From contig CM075728.1 in NCBI GenBank assembly GCA_037974335.1, positions 112,649,476-112,713,475 of the forward strand: 64,000 bases of DNA, written 5' to 3'. The position numbers and the translations under genes were made by a program. Source of the DNA: Prionace glauca (taxonomy: Eukaryota > Chordata > Chondrichthyes > Carcharhiniformes > Carcharhinidae). The notes under the pieces are model-generated. The model was not told the origin of the DNA. It ran no database searches and was given only the letters and a program-made list of their open reading frames with translations. Of the stretch, positions 34,196-46,640 are shown one piece after another (position 1 is the stretch's first letter; each line of letters begins with the position of its first letter).

Positions 34196-34849
34196 ATTCT
34201 CTTTTCACCTGTCCACTTTCATTACCATTAATGTAAATCTACCTGATCCTTCAGAAAGGAATGATCTTTCCATCATTTACGTTCATGTGTAATTTGAATT
34301 TACAACATAACACAAATAGCATATTAGTATATCTCTGAAGTTCGGTTCTGTATGTTGTTATAAACTCAATGTCATCAGTAAATCTGAGATTGTTTAAAAT
34401 CCTGGCACAGATAGAGATTTCTCCAAGATAACCTTTTAGTCCAAGCTTTATTATGTGTTTAGTTCTAGATTAATTAAATCAGGGAGCTACAGTGCGGATC
34501 CTTATCTCACTCTCACCAAAGGTTTTCAAACTTTGCTTATTACACATTCTTTTCCAACTTTATCAGCTGACCCAGCACCAAACCAGCTTAATATTTAAAC
34601 GCTTTCACTGCCTAAACATTATACAAAATGCACAAATTACAATATTTGTGCCAAGTTAAACAGTGGCTTAATCTGATGGATGAGATTGTTTGTTCAAGCA
34701 CCAACATTATGATGTTTTGAGTAAGGCTGCAGTGGAGTGAGTGCCATGCATGCAGAATTCCAGTGTTTTAGTTTGGACGAGGTTACAGAACATGGGGCTA
34801 TAGTCCAGACATGGTCCACTATCTGTGGTTAATGTAAAGCAAAGTTAAA
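34196..34849. other. Low-copy DNA, nothing recognised
   Basis: AT-rich; no exon or repeat assigned. Confidence 0.35.
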
Positions 34850-35610
34850 TTGAAAGATAAAGGATACATTTATACAAAGATAGGTGGCAGGTCAGAAAGC
34901 TGAAAAGGATATTGAGAACATCAAAGACAGATAACAAAGGAAAAATTAGAGTCTGAGAAAAAGAAGTTTGGTACCTAACAAATAGAACTCTTTTATTCAG
35001 CAAAGGGAAGGAAAGCACGGATCAGCCAATTAGCCTAACATCTGTTATGGGGAAAATGTTAGAAGCTATTATTAAGGATGTTAAAATAGGGCAGTTGGAA
35101 AAAATTAAAGCAACCAGGCAGCGTCAGCATGGTTTTGCAAAAGGGAAATCATGTTTTTATTGATGTAGAGATGTCAACGTTGGCCTGGGGTGAGCACAGT
35201 AAGAAGTCTCACAACACCAAGTTAAAGTCCAACAGGTTTATTTGGAATCACAAGCTTTCGGAACACTGCTCCTTCATCAGGATTAACATAATGAAGGAGC
35301 AGCGCTCCAACCAGACCCACATCCTATGAACAAATTGCAAGAAACATGGGCTACAGGAATCAGTGTTGTAGTTTCAACTTTTTAAAATTTAGATAAATGA
35401 CATGGATGAAAAGAGTGAAGGTATGGTTGTTAAATTTGTTGACGGCACAAAGATAGGTAGGAAAGTGAACTTTAAGGAGGCTACATAGGATATGGATGTG
35501 TTTAATGAGTGGGCAACAATCTGGCAAATGGAATGCAATGTGGGCAAATGTGAAATTGTCCATTTTGGCAGGAAGAATAAAAAAGAAACTTGTTATCTAA
35601 ATGGTGACCT
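34850..35610 (+). mobile_element. CR1-type LINE RT fragment with fold-back insertion
   Basis: The + strand gives RT text: PISLTSVMGKMLEAIIKDVK at about 35020-35090, RQRHGFAKGKSC, then after the insertion DINDMDEKSEG-like, KFVDGTKIGRK and EWATIWQMECNVGKCEIVHF (35507-35570). The catalytic F-x-D-D has become FVDG. Both ends are missing. Confidence 0.7.
35163..35330 (-). mobile_element. Fold-back family element, left arm plus part of the loop
   Basis: gatgtagagatgtcaacgtt through agtccaacaggtttatttgg to aaggagcagcgctcc. The last 50 bp fold back on themselves (gctccttcatca / tgaaggagcagc). It splits the CR1 fragment. Confidence 0.65.
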
Positions 35611-35624
35611 ACTTATGTTTCTAA

Positions 35625-35940
35625 TTTGTATTTTTGCATCCTCCATCCCTGTAAAATTCTGCATTAATTTATTTCTGACCTCTTGACAACCAGTTTTAAA
35701 TCCTTCCATTGCTGGTGGCTGTGCCTTCAGTTTCCTGGGCCCTAAATTCTGGATTTCGCTCAGTAAACCTCTCCACCCAGACCTCATTTAAAACCTACCT
35801 CTTTGACCAAACTTTTGGCCATCTCACATGATCTCACCTCATGTGGCCTGGTGCAATGTTTTGTTTTATGGCGTTCTTGTTAAGTTCCTTAGGATGGTTT
35901 ATCCCACGAAAGGTGCTATTTGCTGAATACATATTCGGTC
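35625..35940 (+). repeat. Interspersed repeat family X
   Basis: Second copy of the repeat at 27805-28110 (gggccctaaattctggattt; aaaacctacctctttgacca; ttccttaggatggtttatcc). Confidence 0.5.
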
Positions 35941-37084
35941 AATCCCAACATTATTGTGAGAGCACCATCACTACAGTACTGCAGGAAGTCAGGGTGGCCC
36001 ATCATCATTCAGCAAAATATGGTCAATAACTGTAACCTTGCTGCATTCACGGGATTTTTCTTAAAGGCAGTGCCACACCTTTTAAAGCTGATCAAATGCA
36101 TAGAAATCCCCAGTTAGCCTATCAGACATTTTCACTCTCTATTTTCCCAAATGCTAGTATATCTGTTGTACAATGTGAGATCTGGGATTCAGATATATTT
36201 CCAGCTTGCTTTGAATAACTAATGGTGAGGGCGATTCAATTACATTTCATTTACATTACAGTGGGGTTAGGGGGATAAGGCCAAGATGGGATTGTTGTCA
36301 GTGCAAACTCAATGGGCCAAATGGCCTCCTTTTGCACTGTAGGGTTTCTACGATTTTATGAATACAGATCATGCAGCAATACGGAATGAAGCTGGCAGTG
36401 AAATGCCACCCTTTACCTCTGCCATGCCATCATTGGAGGTTTTAAACTAGAATATGTCAAAACCAAAGGATATCAAAATCAAAATATTGATAAAAGATTT
36501 CTGAAGGTGAAAATACAGGTCTCAAAACTTCCTTCAGCTATTAGAATATTTAAATAGTGTGACCGTATTCTTCTACTGTTGGGAACCACAGAACACTGGA
36601 ATGAGAAAAGTACTGTGCAAAGATTAGCTAGAGTAATTCAATATGGTCAGATGATATCCTACAGAAACAAGTCTTAGGACAAGAATCCTGTTTGTGCCAG
36701 GAAGCTGTAATACAACAGTCACTGTACTGTACATGATAAAAGAATGTATGTAGAGAGGTTTAAAGGCATGATGACAGAATTCAGGTTTGAGTCCTCAGTC
36801 TCCTGAGTTTCTGATCCAAGTCACACTGTACTGAGTGGTGATAGAGGCCAGCAATTTCTCAGACAGCAAGAACATGTTAGTAAGACACGGGAATCATTTC
36901 CATACAACTGTAAACTCAGACGCAGGAGTTTTTATGTCCCAACAGCACAATTTAATTTTCAGTTTCTCAGTAAAATAAAATCCAACTTAACTACCCAGTA
37001 CTCAGCCGTAAAATAAACCTTCTTCCATTACTTTGTTCTCAGTTTACAGCTACAATCAACAAGGTGCATTAGATCCACTCTACT
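35941..37084. other. Low-copy DNA with a SINE tail fragment
   Basis: 36260-36363 is the last ~100 bp of a type I SINE (gggccaaatggcctcctttt ... gcactgtagggtttctacga). The rest shows no gene or known repeat. Confidence 0.6.
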
Positions 37085-39830
37085 CGCCATAAGACCATAA
37101 GATGTAGGAGCAGAATTAGGCCATTTGGCCCATCGAATCCGCTCTGCCATTCAATCATAATTGATATTTTTCTCATCCCCATTCTCCTGCCTTTTCTCCA
37201 TAACCCCTGATGATCCTCTTATTAATCAATAACCTATCTATCTCTGTCTTAAAGACACTCAATGACCTGGCCTCCACAGCCTTCTGTGGCAGAGTTCCAC
37301 AGATTCGCCACTCTCTGGCTGAAGAAATACCTCCTCATCTCTGTCTTAAAAGATCATCCCTTTAGCCTGTGGTTGTGTCCTCTGGTGCTAGTTTTTCCTA
37401 CTAGTGGAGACATCCTCTCCATGTCCCATCTATCCAGGCCTCGAGTATCCTATAAGTTTCAATAAGATCCCCCCTCATCCTTCTAAACTCCAACGTGTAC
37501 AGACACAAAGTCCTCAACTGTTCCTCATACGACAAGCTGATCATTCCAGGGATCATTCTTGTGAACTTCCTCTGTACTCTTTTCAAGGCCAGCACATCCT
37601 TCCTTAGATATGGGGGTCACAGTACTCCAAATGTGGTCTGGCCAGAGCCTTATACAGCTTCAGAAGTACATCCTGCTCTTGTATTCTAGCCCACTCGACA
37701 TGAATGCTAACATTGCATTTCCCTTCCTAACTGCCAACTGAACCTGTATGTTAACATTAAGAGAATCTTGAATAAGGACTTTCAAGTCCCTTTGTGTTTC
37801 TGATTTCTTAAGCATTTTCTCCAATTAGAAAATAGTCTATGCCTCCATTCCTCCTTCCAAAGTGCATAAACTCAGACTTTTCCACACTGTATTCCATCTA
37901 ACACTTCTTTGCCCACTCTCCTAACCTGTCCAAGTCCTTCCCCTTGCGTCCTCAATACTACCTGTCCCTCTACAAGTCTTTGTATCATGTACAAGCTCAG
38001 TAACAGTGCCTTCAGTTCCTTCCTCCATATTGGTTAATGTATATTGTGAAAAATTGTGATCCCAGCACTGACCTCTGAGGCACACCACTAGTCACTGACT
38101 GCCACCCTGAAAAAGACCCTTTCACCTCCACTTTTTGCCTTCTGCCAGTCAGCCAATCCTCTATTCATGCCAGGATCTTATCCATAACATCATGGGCATT
38201 AAACGTATTGAACAGTCTCCTATGCAGCACCTTATCGAAGGCCTTCTGGAAATCTAAATAAATCGCATCCACTGGTTCTCCTTTATCTAACTTTCTTGTT
38301 ACCTCCTCAAAGAACTCTAACTGATTTGTCAGACATGGCCTCCCCTTGACAAAGTTGTGCTGACTTAGCCCTACTTTATCATGCATTTCCAAGTATTCTG
38401 CAATCTCATCTTTAATAATGGATTCTAAAATCTTGCCAATGACTGAAGTCAGGCTAACTGGCCTATAATTTCCTGTCTCCCTCTCTTCTTACACAACGGT
38501 GTTACATTAGTTACTTTCCAGTCCTCTGGTACTCTCCCTGCCTCCAGTAATTCCTGAAAGATCACCACCAATGCCTCTACAATTTCCTCAGCTGGGGTGT
38601 AGTATATCCGGTCCAGGTGATTTATCCATCTTCACATCTTTCAGTTTCCTCAAAACCTTCTCCTCAGTGATGGCCACTGCACTCACCTGTGCCCCCTGAT
38701 TCTCCTGGAACTCTGGCAGCCCATCCACCATGAAGACTGATGCAAAGGTTTGATTCAGTTCCTCTGCCATTGCTTTGTTTCCTATTATTACTTCTCCAGC
38801 CTCATTTTCCAGTAATCCACATGCTATTTTTGCCTCTCTCTTCTATATGTTGAAAAAAATGCTTCCATCTTGTTTTATATAACTAGCTAGCTTATATTTC
38901 ACCTTCTCGCATCCTCGCACTTATTGCTTTAGGTGCCCCCTGCTCGCTTTTAAAGGCTTCCCAATCCTTTGATTTTCCACTAATCCTCACCACTTTATAT
39001 GCTTTTTCTTTTATGCTGTCCTTGACTTCTCTCGTCAGCGATGGATGCCTCATCCTCCCCTCAGCATGTTTCCTCCTCCTTGGGATGAGTTTCTGTTGCA
39101 CCTCCCGAATAACCCCAAAAACTCCTGCCATTGCCATTCCACTGTCTCCCCTGTTAGGCTCCTTTTCCAAGCAACTCTGGCCAGTTCCTCTTTCATGTTT
39201 TTGTAGTTATCTTTATGTAATTGTAATACCGTTAGATCTGATTCCAGCTTCTCCCTCTCAAACTCCAGGGTAAATTCTCTCATACTGTGGTTACTGCTCC
39301 CTCAGGGTTCCTTCACCTTAGGTTCCCCAATCAAGTCTGCTTCATTAAACATCACCAAGTCATAAATTGCCTGTTCCCTTCTAATCTCTGTCACAAGCTG
39401 CTCCAGAGTAACATCTCTTAGACATTCCACAAATTTGTTTGCTTGGGATCCACTACCTACCTGATTTTTCCAGTCCACCTGTATATTGAAGTCTTATTAA
39501 ATTATTGTAATATTGCCTTTTTTAAATGCTTTTTCTATCTCCTGATCTATTTTCTGGCCCACATCCTGACCACTGCTAGGGCCTGTACATAATTCTCATT
39601 AGGGTCTTTTTAGCTTTGCGATTCCTCAGCTCTACCCACAGAGATTCTATGACTTCTGATCCCATATTGCTCCTTGCTATCAATTTAACTTCATTCCTTA
39701 CTAACAATGCAACACCATCCCCTTTGACAATCTGCCTGTCCTTCCAATAGGATACCTATCCTTGGATATTTAGATCCCAGCCCTGATCCCATTGCAGCCA
39801 CGTCTCTGTGATGCCCACAACATCGTAACA
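37085..39830 (-). mobile_element. Antisense CR1-type LINE, 2.7 kb
   Basis: Reading leftward: endonuclease C-terminal part (39050-39600), then KDSIKEKAYKVVRISGKSKD (38892-39170), MAEELNQTFASVF, AITEEKVLRKLKDVKMDKSP (38588-38770), RT core GLSQHNFVKGRPCLTNQLEF and DAIYLDFQKAFDKVLH (38165-38392), then the C-terminus and the 3' tail (ataagatgtaggagcagaat) at 37085. Sibling of 13590-17385, diverging by many point changes and small indels. Several stops. The 5' end is truncated within the endonuclease. Confidence 0.85.
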
Positions 39831-40041
39831 TCACAAAATAACTTCTGTTCACTTTGCGCTTCTAAACACAACAATTGCCCCCACTGCTCAAATTCAATAA
39901 CCTTACAGTAAGAGTTTGCTTCTATGACAATTGTGGGATCAGTACAAACCATATCATCAGAGGAAAAAGTCAATCAACATTTAGCTTTATATTGACAATA
40001 TTTAGCTTTTTAAGTTAAAGAAACAAAAGGTTATTTCAAAT

Positions 40042-40325
40042 TAAGAGCATAAGTAATAAGAACAGGAATAGGTCCTCGAGTCAGCTCCTCCATTCAGTAG
40101 GATCATGGTTGATTCCTCACATCCACTTTCTTGCCCTTTCCCCATAACCCTTCATTCCCTTACTGCTCAAAAATCTGTCTATCTGAGCCTTAAATATTCA
40201 CAAGAGTTCTCATTGGCAAGGAGTTCCAAAGGCTCTTCAACAGCCTCAGAGAAGAATTTCCTTCTTATCTCTGTTTTAAATAGGTGCTCCTTTATTCTGA
40301 GAATATGCCCTCTGGTAATAAACTC
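40042..40325 (-). mobile_element. CR1-type LINE 3' fragment (antisense)
   Basis: Antisense tail (taataagaacaggaataggt) followed by the RT C-terminal region in reverse. A further remnant, about 100 bp, is at 41045-41150. Confidence 0.7.
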
Positions 40326-40339
40326 TTGAAAGTGATTAT

Positions 40340-40740
40340 TTTAGATTTCTCTTAGTTTGGATAGAATGCAGACACTGACAAAGCTAACAGTAGGTAGAGG
40401 AATGATGACATACCCACATATTAATGAAGTAAGAGAATTTAAGCAAGTAACTCTGATTTTAAGACATATAAGTTGACATTTTAAATGCATTTCAAATGTT
40501 TTACTGTGATTAAGCATTTCAGTCAATGCAAGGTACTGAAAAGAATAATAGGAAAATTGAATAATTTGAAGACTATAGTCCTAGTATGGCTACATCTGGG
40601 GAACACATTTTGCAACTTTAATGAATAGTTGGTTCACAGCCCAAACACAGATTAGACATAACGTTGGATGCGGAAACAAGTGGCTAATCTATCTTGGCCA
40701 TTATAGGTAACAGGGAAGTTATCAAAACTAGAGTGGCAGT
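40340..40740. repeat. Unclassified repeat family Z, copy 1
   Basis: Collinear with 47920-48440: shared agcaagtaactctgatttta / acaagtaactatgattttaa, ggaacacattttgcaacttt / ggaacacatattgtaacatt and ttggatgcgga / ctggatgcagga. Non-coding and diverged. Confidence 0.55.
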
Positions 40741-41249
40741 AAAATCCGGTTAGTAACAGGAAAATAAGAAACCATTATGCTGGAAATACTGAGCAATTGG
40801 CTGAATTGTCTGACAGAGATTTATATTGATGTATTGGCATTAAATGAAATTACTTTTATATTAACATAAGGCTGAGAATTAGATTAAGAAAATATATAAC
40901 TGTCTTGGTTTTCACCGATAATATCAGAAATTATTCGAGGGGTCTAGGTACTCTGTATCTGAGACTATCATCAATAATTTCTCCCATTGATCACTGGTTT
41001 TTAATCATGACATTTGGTTTCCTGAGTATATTTGCCACCTCGTCAGAAAATCCCTCTAACAACACTCTCATAAGGGAAAATATCCTCTCAGCATTAACCC
41101 TGTCAAGCCCCTAAAGAATCCTATATGTTTCAATGAGATAATTAAATTAAACTCTTAGCTCAATCACATGATGAATGCTTTGATTGCGTCTAACTACTTC
41201 AATTGAATTTTCAAGGGCATTACTATCACAGATTCTCGCACTATCACGA
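40741..41249. other. AT-rich DNA with a small CR1 remnant
   Basis: Apart from the antisense CR1 piece at 41045-41150, no element or exon recognised. Confidence 0.4.
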
Positions 41250-42160
41250 TCCGAAGGGTTATCATTGACCAGAAATTGAACTGGACTAGCAATAAAAATA
41301 CTGTGGCTACTAGAGCTGGTCAAAGGCTAGGAATCCTGCAGCAAGTATCTAATCTCCTGCAACACCCCCCACCCAGTCCATCCCCACCTCACCCCACTCC
41401 ACCCCAGCTCATCCCAGCCCAAACACTGCCCACCATCTACAAGGCACAAGTCAGGAATGTGATGGAATATCTCCACTTGCCTGGATGAGTACAGCACCAA
41501 CAACACTCGAGAAGCTTGACATCATTCAGGGCAAAGCAGCCCGCTTGATTGCTACCCCTTTCACAAACACTTAATCCCGCCACCATTGACAAACAGTGAT
41601 AGTCCTATGTACCATCTATGAAATGCACTGCAGAAACTCCTTAGACAGCACCTTCCAAACCACTGACTACTACCATCTATGATGTGGAGGTGCCGACGTT
41701 GGACTGGAGTAGGCACAGTAACAAGTCTCACAACACCAGTTTAAAGTCCAACTGGTTTATTTGGTAGCATGAGCTTTTGGAGCCCTGCTGTGTTTTTCTT
41801 GTTGAAGGAGCAGTGCTCTGAAAGCTCTTGCTACCAAATAAACTTGTTGGACTTTAACCTGGAGTTGTGAGACTTCTTACTACCATCCAGGAGGACAAAA
41901 GCAGCAGGTACCAGGGAACACTATCACCGAGAGGTTCACCTTCAAGTCACCCACCATCTTGACTTAGAAATATATTGCCGTTCCTTCATTGTCACTAGAT
42001 CAAAATCCTGGAATTCCCTCCCTTACAGCATCTGGGTGTACCGACATTTTAGGGACTGCAGCGGTTCAAGAAGGCAACTGACCCACACCTTCTAAAGGGC
42101 AACTAGGGATTGACAGTAAATGCTGGCCTAACCAGCAATGCTCACATCCCATACAATGAT
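41250..42160 (+). mobile_element. LINE-B 3' region with fold-back insertion
   Basis: The + strand: ITIDQKLNWTSNKNTVATRA-like text at 41262-41320 (IIDQKLNWTSN), GQRLGILQQVSNLL, YKAQVRNVMEYLHL, then LDIIQGKAARLIA, the C-terminus, and the tail gcaactagggattgacagta ... gctcacatcccatac at 42100-42155. A fold-back element is inserted at 41678-41877. Confidence 0.75.
41678..41877. mobile_element. Complete fold-back element with 10-bp target duplication
   Basis: 200 bp. The left arm (gatgtggaggtgccgacgtt ... aaagtccaactggtttattt) is inverted and repeated by the right arm (aaataaacttgttggacttt ... gacttct). Flanked by TACTACCATC at 41668-41677 and 41878-41887. Target is LINE-B. Confidence 0.8.
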
Positions 42161-42164
42161 TTAA

Positions 42165-42735
42165 AAAAAATCATATTTGCAATATCCCTGCAATTATCAA
42201 AATCACTTCATTCAGGTTTCCATGTTGACATTTCTAAGTTTATAGAATGGTATCTTATCTTTCCCTTTATTTGTGCAAATATTTAGAAAAAGTCCACATG
42301 TCATGAAATAAAATGCTGGGCTCAAGCGCAGTGATGAACCAGCCTGGGAAGGTGACTGAGCTGACTTCATGGGTACTTGTAAGTATTCATTGGTCAGAAG
42401 AGTTAACCACCAACCTCCAGAGCTCATGAGGGGGCCTTGCTGGTCAAATAGACCCCTTCTTCAAATGCCAGATGGAGGAGAGGAAGAGGAGGAAAACAGC
42501 GAAAAATTCTCGGGCTCTTCAATAAGGAGCAGAATGCTGCAATCACAAGCTACTGCAATCGACTCACTTTGTGCCAACTATCGACTTACCCTCTGGGATC
42601 AGTTAAGAACTCCCCCATCACAGGTCACATACTTGGTCTAATTAGTTAATGCATCTACAAAAACATTGTTTCCTAATAAACTATCATAAAATTATTCATG
42701 AATAATTGATCACTGGAAAAGAGCAAAGAGCAAAG
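42165..42735. other. Low-copy DNA, nothing recognised
   Basis: No supported exon; a 90-codon open frame at 42369-42641 has no family match and no splice context. Confidence 0.35.
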
Positions 42736-42737
42736 AA

Positions 42738-43195
42738 TGCTCTGTTCCACCTCGCTCTGTGTAAAAGACTTGCCTCGTACATCTCCTTTAAACCTTGCCC
42801 CTTGCACCTTAAACTATGTCCACTAATACTTGACTTTTCTACCCTAGGAAAGAGCATCTGACTATCCACTCTGTCCATGCCCCTCATAATCTTGTATATT
42901 TCTATCAGGTCACCTCTCAACCTCCGTCGTTCCTGTGAAAACAAACCAAGTTTCTCCAACCTCTCCTTACAGCTAATGACTTCCATACCAGGCAACGTTC
43001 CGGTAAATATTTTCTGTACCTCTCCAAAGCCTCCACATCCTTCTGATAGTGTGGCAACAAGAATTGAACACTATATTCCAAGTGTGGCTTAATTAAGTCT
43101 CTATAAAGCTGCAACATGCCTCGCCAATTTTTAAACTTAATGCCCCAGCTGATGAAGGCAAGCATGGTGATTTTTAGATATCTGTGGTCCCTGAC
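42738..43195 (-). mobile_element. CR1-type LINE fragment (antisense)
   Basis: The minus strand encodes HLEYSVQFLLPHYQKDVEAL, then SCKERLEKLGLFSQERRRLR, GDLIEIYKIMRGMDRVDSQM and a broken C-terminus. The 3' tail is missing. Confidence 0.8.
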
Positions 43196-43513
43196 ACCAA
43201 AAAACTTACACTCACTCAGAACAGAAGATGGCTTTTTAGAAAATGAAAGGTATTACTCTACTGCAATGTTTGATGTTGTTTAGGGCTACAGGGCGTTGCT
43301 GGGGCAGAGAAGTTATAACTTGCTTCTATTATATCTACCATACACCTAGGAATACTGATGCTCAATATAGGCAAGCATACCAATTCCCTATATTATCTTA
43401 ATCAAATAATTAGCTCACCACTGACCTTGGATCAAGTTATTGATTCATTCCAGGGCAATGCCCACCAATGCTTATTTATTTGCAGTGCAGTATTTATCTT
43501 CTCATCACTTCAG

Positions 43514-43561
43514 TTGCAAACGCACTGAAAGACAAAACTTTGGAAGCAATCGGACAAAGAG
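43514..43561 (+). CDS. Candidate small exon, phase 1-1
   Basis: 48 nt between a good acceptor (catcacttcag) and a consensus donor (gtaagt). In phase 1 it reads open as VANALKDKTLEAIGQR. The phase and size match the linker exons of the Ig gene, but sequence similarity is weak and it lies 23 kb beyond linker C. It could be a chance pair of splice sites. Confidence 0.25.
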
Positions 43562-43599
43562 GTAAGTCAACTGAAATCTGAAAAGTTTAGTTTTAAATA

Positions 43600-44379
43600 G
43601 TTTCAATACTTGGTTACAAATTTTGTAACAAATTTTAAAAGTTCAAGTGTTTTGTAATTGAAGTTTAAATTCAGAATATTGTTGCAGCTGGCTTTGGAGT
43701 TCAGAGAGATGGGGAAAGTAATGGAAAACCCTACCAGAGAGTTCCCCACTCCTCACCCACCTCCAGGCAAGTTTCAGGGCTGGATTGCAATGTAGGAAAG
43801 CAGCCAATCAAACTAATGAAGAGTAATTTTTCCCACATCAACAGTACTTTCCCAGCATCAAGGAGTCACAGCCTGGCGATAATTTAGCAATGACCTCAGG
43901 GCAGGAGATCAGAGTCTGGGTTATCGGGCCTGCTGTCCATGCCCTAGAGACACAAGGCTGAAATGGCAATTTGTACAGAAAGATTTCTCCTTCACATTAG
44001 TGAACCCCAACAGTTCTGGGTCTTCTTTGCTATGGAACCTCATGCCCCTTCATTTTGAAATCTCCCTATGCTCAGCTCTGCCTCTATAGCACCCACCTGT
44101 CCCAGTGGGATGGTCAAATAGTGAATCGAGGCAAAGCCCCCTTATTGAGCCTCCTCTATGCTTGTTCCAACATTCCTTTATGGATGGTGAATGCGAAGGC
44201 CAATCAGGAGTCTGCCTCTCGTAAAGTTGCATTGGTGGACACACTGCCAGTTTGCCCATGTTCGGAATCCTCTTGAATTCCCTATACCAGCTGGAAAATG
44301 CAGCACGGTATTTAGTGAACCTGCTTTTCCATTCCCAACGTGTGCGTGCGCAATGCTGGCGGTTGCCAGAGCTGAACGA
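43600..44379. other. Low-copy DNA upstream of the Harbinger transposase remnant
   Basis: Likely the 5' part of the decayed DNA transposon, but no terminal inverted repeat was located. Confidence 0.3.
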
Positions 44380-45600
44380 ATCCATTCACCTTGATTTGGA
44401 CCATGTGAGCCAGGATGAAAAACGTATGGTCAGCCACAGGTACAGGGGAGGATTGATTACATCAATGTGCTTCCCTCTGGCAGCAGGGAGCCCCCTTCAT
44501 CAACCGTAAGAGTTTCCTCTTCCTAAATGTGCACCACACAGGAGGAGGTACAGAGAAGATTCATTAGGTTGATTCCAGAGTTGAGAGGGTTGGCTTATGA
44601 GAAGAGACTGAGTAGACTGGGACTATATTTATTGGAATTTAGAAGAGTGAGGAGAGGATCTTATGGAAACATATAAAACTATGAAGGGAATAGATAAGAT
44701 AGAAGAGAGAGGTTGTTCCACTGGGGCTGAAGCTAGAACTAGGGGGCTTAGACTCAAAATAAGGGGGAGCAGATTTAGGATTGAGTTGAGGAGGACCTTC
44801 TTCTCTAGAAGGATTATGAATCTGTGGAATTTCCTGCCTAGTGAAGCAGTTGAGGGTACCTCATTGAATGTTTCTAAGGCAAAGATAGGTAGAGTTTGAA
44901 CAGTAAAGGAATTAAGGGTTATGGTGAGTGGGCAGGTAAGTGGTGCTGAGTCCACAAAAAGATCAACCATGATTTTATTGAATGGCAGAGCAGATAGCCT
45001 CTTCCTGCTCCTAGTTCTTATGTTCTTTTGTTCACAAAAAACACATCATGTGAGTGTGTTCCCATTTCCATGACAGCTTCATCCTTGGGCAGTCCCAGCT
45101 CCCTGAACTCTGAGGAACACCCAAGACTAAAGGGAGGGCTCCTCAGGTACAAGGTTTATCTCTCAGGGCATGGCTGAAGATACCATTCGGAAGCCAGAGA
45201 TGGCCATAGAGACTTACTACAATGAGGCACATACTGCAATTCACACATTGATTGAGTGGTCCATTCATCTCCTCAAGATCCGTTTCCACTTCATGGACAG
45301 GTCTGATGGAGCCCTGCAGTGCAGTCCTCAGAGGGTCTCCTGAATTGTGGTAGTGTGCTGTACACTCCACAACCTGGGTTTGCAACGAGTTGAGGAGCTT
45401 TCAAAGGATCTGGAGGAATGGCATGTCTCCTTGGATGAGGGAGAAGTCTAGGAGGGTGCTGAGGAAGAGCCTGGAGGGAGATGGCCTTATGGAGATGAGA
45501 TTGTGCATGGGCAGGAGGGCTGGAGAAACCCTCATCACTACTCAGTTTTTGGAAGATGATGGACACTGGGTGGACACTTAGGTGTATCTTCAGGATGTGG
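44380..45600 (+). pseudogene. PIF/Harbinger transposase remnant
   Basis: Two coding patches separated by a CR1 insertion (44545-45018). 44390-44470 reads LDLDHVSQDEKRMVSHRYRG, resembling the N-terminal 'FR' region of HARBI1-like transposases. 45160-45440 reads YYNEAHTAIHTLIEWSIHLL, KIRFHFMDRSDGALQCSPQR, then after an in-frame stop VVCCTLHNLGLQRVEELSKD: the C-terminal part of a DDE_Tnp_4 domain (usual pattern RYNxAHxxxRxxVERxxGxLKxRF...CxLHN). The first two catalytic acidic residues cannot be placed. Broken by stops and frame changes. Confidence 0.6.
44545..45018 (+). mobile_element. CR1-type LINE 3' fragment inserted in Harbinger remnant
   Basis: gaggaggtacagagaagatt ... LRGLAYEKRLSRLGLYLLEF-type text, then METYKTMKGIDKIEERGCST, TRGLRLKIRGSRFRIELRRT and the tail ctcctagttcttatgttctt. 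5'-truncated. Confidence 0.8.
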
Positions 45601-46640
45601 ATTCTCCTTTGCACTCACGTAATGGATGGTGTGAGGAGTCTCAACTCAGGGAGCTGTGATGGGGTGTCCAAGGATGCCTGGTGCCTATTCAATGGAAAAG
45701 TGTGATGATGTCTCTTAGTGAGGAATGGGTGAGCGTTTGGTGTGGCAGTGTGATCTGTCAGAAGAATCTGTGCATTTCTTGTGAGTCCTATTGGTGTGAA
45801 TGAAACAATTGCACTGAGCTAACATCATCGCGTTGAGGGGGTTGCTGTAGGTACAGGTGCATCCCAAAAGTGAGAATCATCATTCGATTTACAAATCCAT
45901 CGAGATTGGGCAGCCTTAAACTGGTGAACCTTGCATTGGACACCTTCGACCATGGATCAGATGTCATGCCCCCATCTCTCCACTGCAGTCACCACCCTTG
46001 CAGTGTTGGCCTGGGTGTCTTACAATGCCAATACTAGCTCCTGCTGGAGAGGGTTTTGGGACTCTTCTGGTCAGCCTTCCAAATGCAGGCGTGTCACTGA
46101 CACCACTTCCTGATATTTGCCATTGCTTCTCCAGAATCTGAGGGATAAATGATGCCAGTGGGGACCTACCTGGGGCACAGCTGAATCCTGGGATCCAGCA
46201 AGTCTTCGACTACCCAATCCCTGGAGCATCCCTGTTTCTCTGACTGATGTGGATCAGCAACAGTGTGGTGCTCACTAGACAATGACCCAGAAACCTGCTT
46301 GCTAAGATTTCCTATCAATGTGTGTGTCTTTCTGTGATGGCGGAAGGTGCAGGTGACTGCTGTGACCTTTTCTCGTTGCCCTCTGACAAATCTCCTCAAC
46401 GATCCACGCATCACCTGGTGCATGATCCCTGCTAGTGCACAGGCCAGTGTGCTCAGGTGATTATCCTGCAAGGAAAAGGACATGGTATTAGTGCATCGCT
46501 TGAGCAAAGGTTTGGGAGAAACTGAACTCGTGAGTTTGGGCAGATGGATGCAGAGGCTCCTCACTTTTCTCTTTCCTGCCCACTTTGCTTTTGGCACAGG
46601 CTTTTCCTATTCCGCCCCTGCAAGCTCAAGGCCCTGCTCC
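45601..46640. other. Probable 3' part of the Harbinger element, unassigned
   Basis: A 143-codon minus-strand open frame (46166-46597) lies here. Harbinger elements often carry a second gene, but I see no Myb/SANT motif in it. Nothing else recognised. Confidence 0.3.

Noticed and set aside
46166-46597. 143-codon minus-strand frame as a host gene
   Set aside because: No motif, no splice context, and it lies in probable transposon remains. Kept only as a finding.
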